From NCBI RefSeq assembly GCF_900549175.1, contig NZ_URNN01000135.1:1-9088 (forward strand): a stretch of DNA of 9,088 nucleotides, given 5' to 3'. This document shows positions 7,156-9,088 of this stretch, piece after piece. This DNA is from an uncultured Prevotella sp. GTDB taxonomy: Bacteria > Bacteroidota > Bacteroidia > Bacteroidales > Bacteroidaceae. How positions within the stretch are numbered: the first letter of the stretch is position 1; every line of letters starts with the position of its first letter. The position numbers and the translations under genes are program-made. The notes beneath the pieces are model-generated. The model did not search any database, was not told where the DNA came from, and saw only the letters and a list, made by a program, of their open reading frames with translations.

Positions 7156-7505
7156 ACATCACCCTTCCGTCAGCCACTCGTCGACACCCCGCATGGCCGA
7201 AGAGAAGTTGACACCTATCTTGTAGACACGCCTTCCGTCGGATGCGAAGGGAGCGGCATAACCGCGTTCGTTTATCTGACGGAGAGCGTCGGAGGCCGTT
7301 CCGTCGAGTTTAACCTCTATTATATAGATGTATTTTGATGTCTTCATCACGATGTCGATGCGCCCGCGGCTCGTGGTGCGCTCCACCTCGGTGTAGAACC
7401 CGAGTAGCTTGAAAATGAGATACATCGAGTTCTGAAAATAGACTTCCATACGCCCCGCAACCTGATAACTCGTGTCGGCGAACAGCGTCTGCATGCGCTG
7501 CATGA
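7156..7505. repeat. Direct repeat, proximal copy (3' end of complete AAA/DUF1703 gene)
   Basis: This 350-bp stretch aligns without gaps to 8739-9088, with about 24 substitutions by eye (about 93% identity). It begins three bases beyond the stop codon. The last 55 bp (7451-7505) are identical to the other copy. The repeat surely continues upstream in the genes, but the other copy leaves the window. Confidence 0.92.
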
Positions 7506-8703
7506 AAGCGTCGGGGCGCCCGTTGCGTATGTCATTTACGAAGTTTGCAATGAAAAACTCGGTTTGATTTTTCTTCACAGGTGTGTAGAACGGCAGGAGA
7601 TATCTTATAAATCCGTTCTCAACCTCCATGTTCGGGAAACCGAGCTGATATGTCTTGAACTCTTCATCATATCCCTTTATCGTGAGATAGCCACTCTGGT
7701 AAATCACAGGTATGGGGTTTTGCGACATTGAATCGACACTGTTGAGCAGGTCGGACGACACAAACTCTTCCTGCAAATTGTTAAGGTCGTAGTCGGCATG
7801 GCGGAGAAGATGGACGAGAAACGATGGAATTCCCGTCTCAAACCAATAGTCACCGAACTTCAACATATCGAATGTGTTGAGAAGACTGAATGGATTGTAT
7901 ATTCCCAAAGTGTTGACTTCAAAATGATATCCGTCGTAAAGCCGGCGCAAACGTTCGCACACCGTATCGTAGTCGGAACCGGTGGCATCGGCCAGTTCAT
8001 GCAGAGAATCCTCGAAATAAATGTGTATCTCACGCTCCATTATGCCGCAGATATCGATATACCGGCGGTCCATAGAGATATCTTTCAGATTGTTCAGGTC
8101 ACTGAACACACTTACCTTGCCGAACTTGGTCACACCCGTGAGGAAGGCGAAGCGGATATACTGGTCCTGAGTCTTCAGCACCGAGTAGAATGCCTTGAGG
8201 ATGTTGCGGTACTCTTCCTGCAAACCCGCGTTGCCGATGGTCTGAAGCATGGGCTTGTCGTACTCGTCGACGAGTATCACCACGCGCCGCCCCGTCTGCT
8301 CGAAAGCCCTGCGCACGATACCCTTGAAGCGCAGTTCGGGAGTAACCTCTGTGGGTGACGTGCCGTAGAGCCGCTCCCAATAGGCGAGCGTGTCGTTGAG
8401 AACGTTGAGCAACGCCACGGGACTGTCGTAACGGGCTGTGTTCAAATCGAGATGCAGTATGGGGTGCGTGGCCCATTCCGTCTCCAGCTTTTCGATGGCG
8501 AGGCCGCTGAACAGGTCGCGGCGGCCGCTGAAGTACGCCTCCAGTGTGGATACGAGCAGGCTCTTGCCAAACCGCCGCGGACGGCTCAGAAAATAGTAGC
8601 TGCCCGTTGTGGCCATCTTATAGACAAGCGCGGTCTTGTCTACATAGACGTAACCGTCGGTGCGAATCTTCTCAAAACTCTGTATGCCAATGGGATATAT
8701 CAT
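7159..8703 (-). CDS. AAA-ATPase-like protein with C-terminal PD-(D/E)XK nuclease-like domain (DUF1703)
   Basis: This 514-residue protein has the two-part architecture of the AAA-ATPase-like (PF09820-type) plus DUF1703/PD-(D/E)XK family. The start MIYPIGIQSFEKIR and YVDKT (20-24) are typical. The P-loop is RPRRFGKS (41-48), lacking the usual first glycine, as is characteristic of the family. Walker B is VVILVDEYD (141-149), and a sensor-like FAFLTGVTKFGKVS is at 185-198. The middle holds DGYHF (257-261) and YNPFSLLN (269-276). The C-terminal nuclease-like core has D450 in GRIDIV, E463 and K465 in EVK, and Q476, so the PD-(D/E)XK residues look intact. The molecular role is unknown; proposals include mobile-element or defence functions, but none is shown here. 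The gene lies 38 bp after a near-identical copy and has no clear promoter of its own. The ATG at 8703 fits the family's start. Confidence 0.93.
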   Translation of the reverse strand: MIYPIGIQSFEKIRTDGYVYVDKTALVYKMATTGSYYFLSRPRRFGKSLLVSTLEAYFSGRRDLFSGLAIEKLETEWATHPILHLDLNTARYDSPVALLNVLNDTLAYWERLYGTSPTEVTPELRFKGIVRRAFEQTGRRVVILVDEYDKPMLQTIGNAGLQEEYRNILKAFYSVLKTQDQYIRFAFLTGVTKFGKVSVFSDLNNLKDISMDRRYIDICGIMEREIHIYFEDSLHELADATGSDYDTVCERLRRLYDGYHFEVNTLGIYNPFSLLNTFDMLKFGDYWFETGIPSFLVHLLRHADYDLNNLQEEFVSSDLLNSVDSMSQNPIPVIYQSGYLTIKGYDEEFKTYQLGFPNMEVENGFIRYLLPFYTPVKKNQTEFFIANFVNDIRNGRPDAFMQRMQTLFADTSYQVAGRMEVYFQNSMYLIFKLLGFYTEVERTTSRGRIDIVMKTSKYIYIIEVKLDGTASDALRQINERGYAAPFASDGRRVYKIGVNFSSAMRGVDEWLTEG

Positions 8704-8738
8704 AGCTAAAAAATTAATGTCAGGTTCGTTATTAAGTC

Positions 8739-9088
8739 ACATCACTCCTCCGTCAGCCACTCGTCGATGCCCCGCACATCCGAAGAGAAGTTGACACCTA
8801 TCCTGTAGACACGCCTTCCGTCGGATGCGAAAGGAGCGGCATAACCGCGTTCGTTTATCTGACGGAGAGCATCGGCAGCCGTTCCGTCAAGCTTCACCTC
8901 TATTACATAGATATATTTTGATGTCTTCATCACGATGTCGATGCGCCCGCGGCTTGTGGTACGCTCCACCTCGGTATAGAACCCGAGCAGCTTGAAAATG
9001 AGATACATCGAGTTCTGGAAGTAGACTTCCATGCGCCCCGCAACCTGATAACTCGTGTCGGCGAACAGCGTCTGCATGCGCTGCATGA
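8739..9088. repeat. Direct repeat, distal copy (3' end of partial AAA/DUF1703 gene)
   Basis: This is the partner of the repeat at 7156-7505, same orientation, offset 1583 bp. Similarity stops just past the stop codon: the bases on the far side (8704-8738) do not resemble those after the proximal copy. The duplicated unit therefore ends essentially at the coding boundary within this window. Confidence 0.92.
8742..9088 (-). CDS. Second AAA-ATPase-like/DUF1703 protein, 3' end only
   Basis: Only the last 115 or so codons are in the window. The frame is open to the right edge, where the final two bases fit the Phe codon that precedes this segment in the neighbouring copy. The visible part corresponds to residues 401-514 of that copy and differs at 7 of 114 positions (461, 471, 495, 503, 504, 507 and 514 in its numbering). 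The nuclease-like residues (D in GRIDIV, E and K in EVK, Q) are all kept, so the domain looks functional rather than decayed. Whether the N-terminal ATPase part is intact cannot be told from here. It ends in TGA 38 bp before its paralogue's ATG, in the same orientation, so the two may share a transcript. Confidence 0.9.
   Translation of the reverse strand, partial: MQRMQTLFADTSYQVAGRMEVYFQNSMYLIFKLLGFYTEVERTTSRGRIDIVMKTSKYIYVIEVKLDGTAADALRQINERGYAAPFASDGRRVYRIGVNFSSDVRGIDEWLTEE

Noticed and set aside
7798..8358. 186-codon forward open frame opposite the AAA/DUF1703 gene
   Set aside because: It is an exact antisense shadow of a well-supported family protein, and its translation has no recognisable domain.
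1..9088. CRISPR array, tRNA or rRNA genes
   Set aside because: No regularly spaced short repeats, no cloverleaf with a TTCGANNC arm and no rRNA-like sequence were seen on either strand by eye.

Overview
The window looks like a chromosomal segment from a Bacteroidales bacterium, most likely Prevotella or a close relative. The evidence is a Bacteroidetes-type promoter (TTTG-like box, 19 bp, TAnnTTTG) before hflX, A-rich rather than Shine-Dalgarno leaders, frequent ATA isoleucine codons, a DUF4954 protein (a family I know essentially from Bacteroidetes), and tandem AAA-ATPase/DUF1703 genes of a family strongly expanded in this group. The genus is an inference from style, not from a marker gene.

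Layout. Positions 1-304 hold no intact gene. A short reverse-strand reading frame (75-221) resembles the C-terminal end of a transposase and is probably a decayed insertion sequence. A reverse-strand yccF-family inner-membrane gene follows (305-682). The 683-942 gap is non-coding as far as I can support, and a divergent promoter region leads into the main forward block.

The forward block (1002-7027) is three tightly spaced genes: hflX (ribosome-splitting GTPase), a DUF4954 protein with hexapeptide/left-handed beta-helix character whose ATG overlaps the hflX stop by 8 bp, and, 34 bp later, a secreted four-domain M16 zinc peptidase. The spacing suggests one transcript from the promoter at 943-973. 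It ends at a 23-bp perfect-stem hairpin (7064-7120) that can serve as a terminator in both directions.

The right end (7159-9088) is reverse-strand. It holds one complete AAA-ATPase-like/PD-(D/E)XK protein (514 aa) and, 38 bp upstream of it, the 3' end of a second copy that leaves the window. The shared 350 bp are about 93% identical at DNA level, so this is a recent or gene-converted tandem duplication.

Most content is housekeeping. The best leads are the duplicated AAA/DUF1703 pair, the translational linkage of HflX to an uncharacterised beta-helix protein, and a 12-bp palindrome sitting exactly in the spacer of the hflX promoter.
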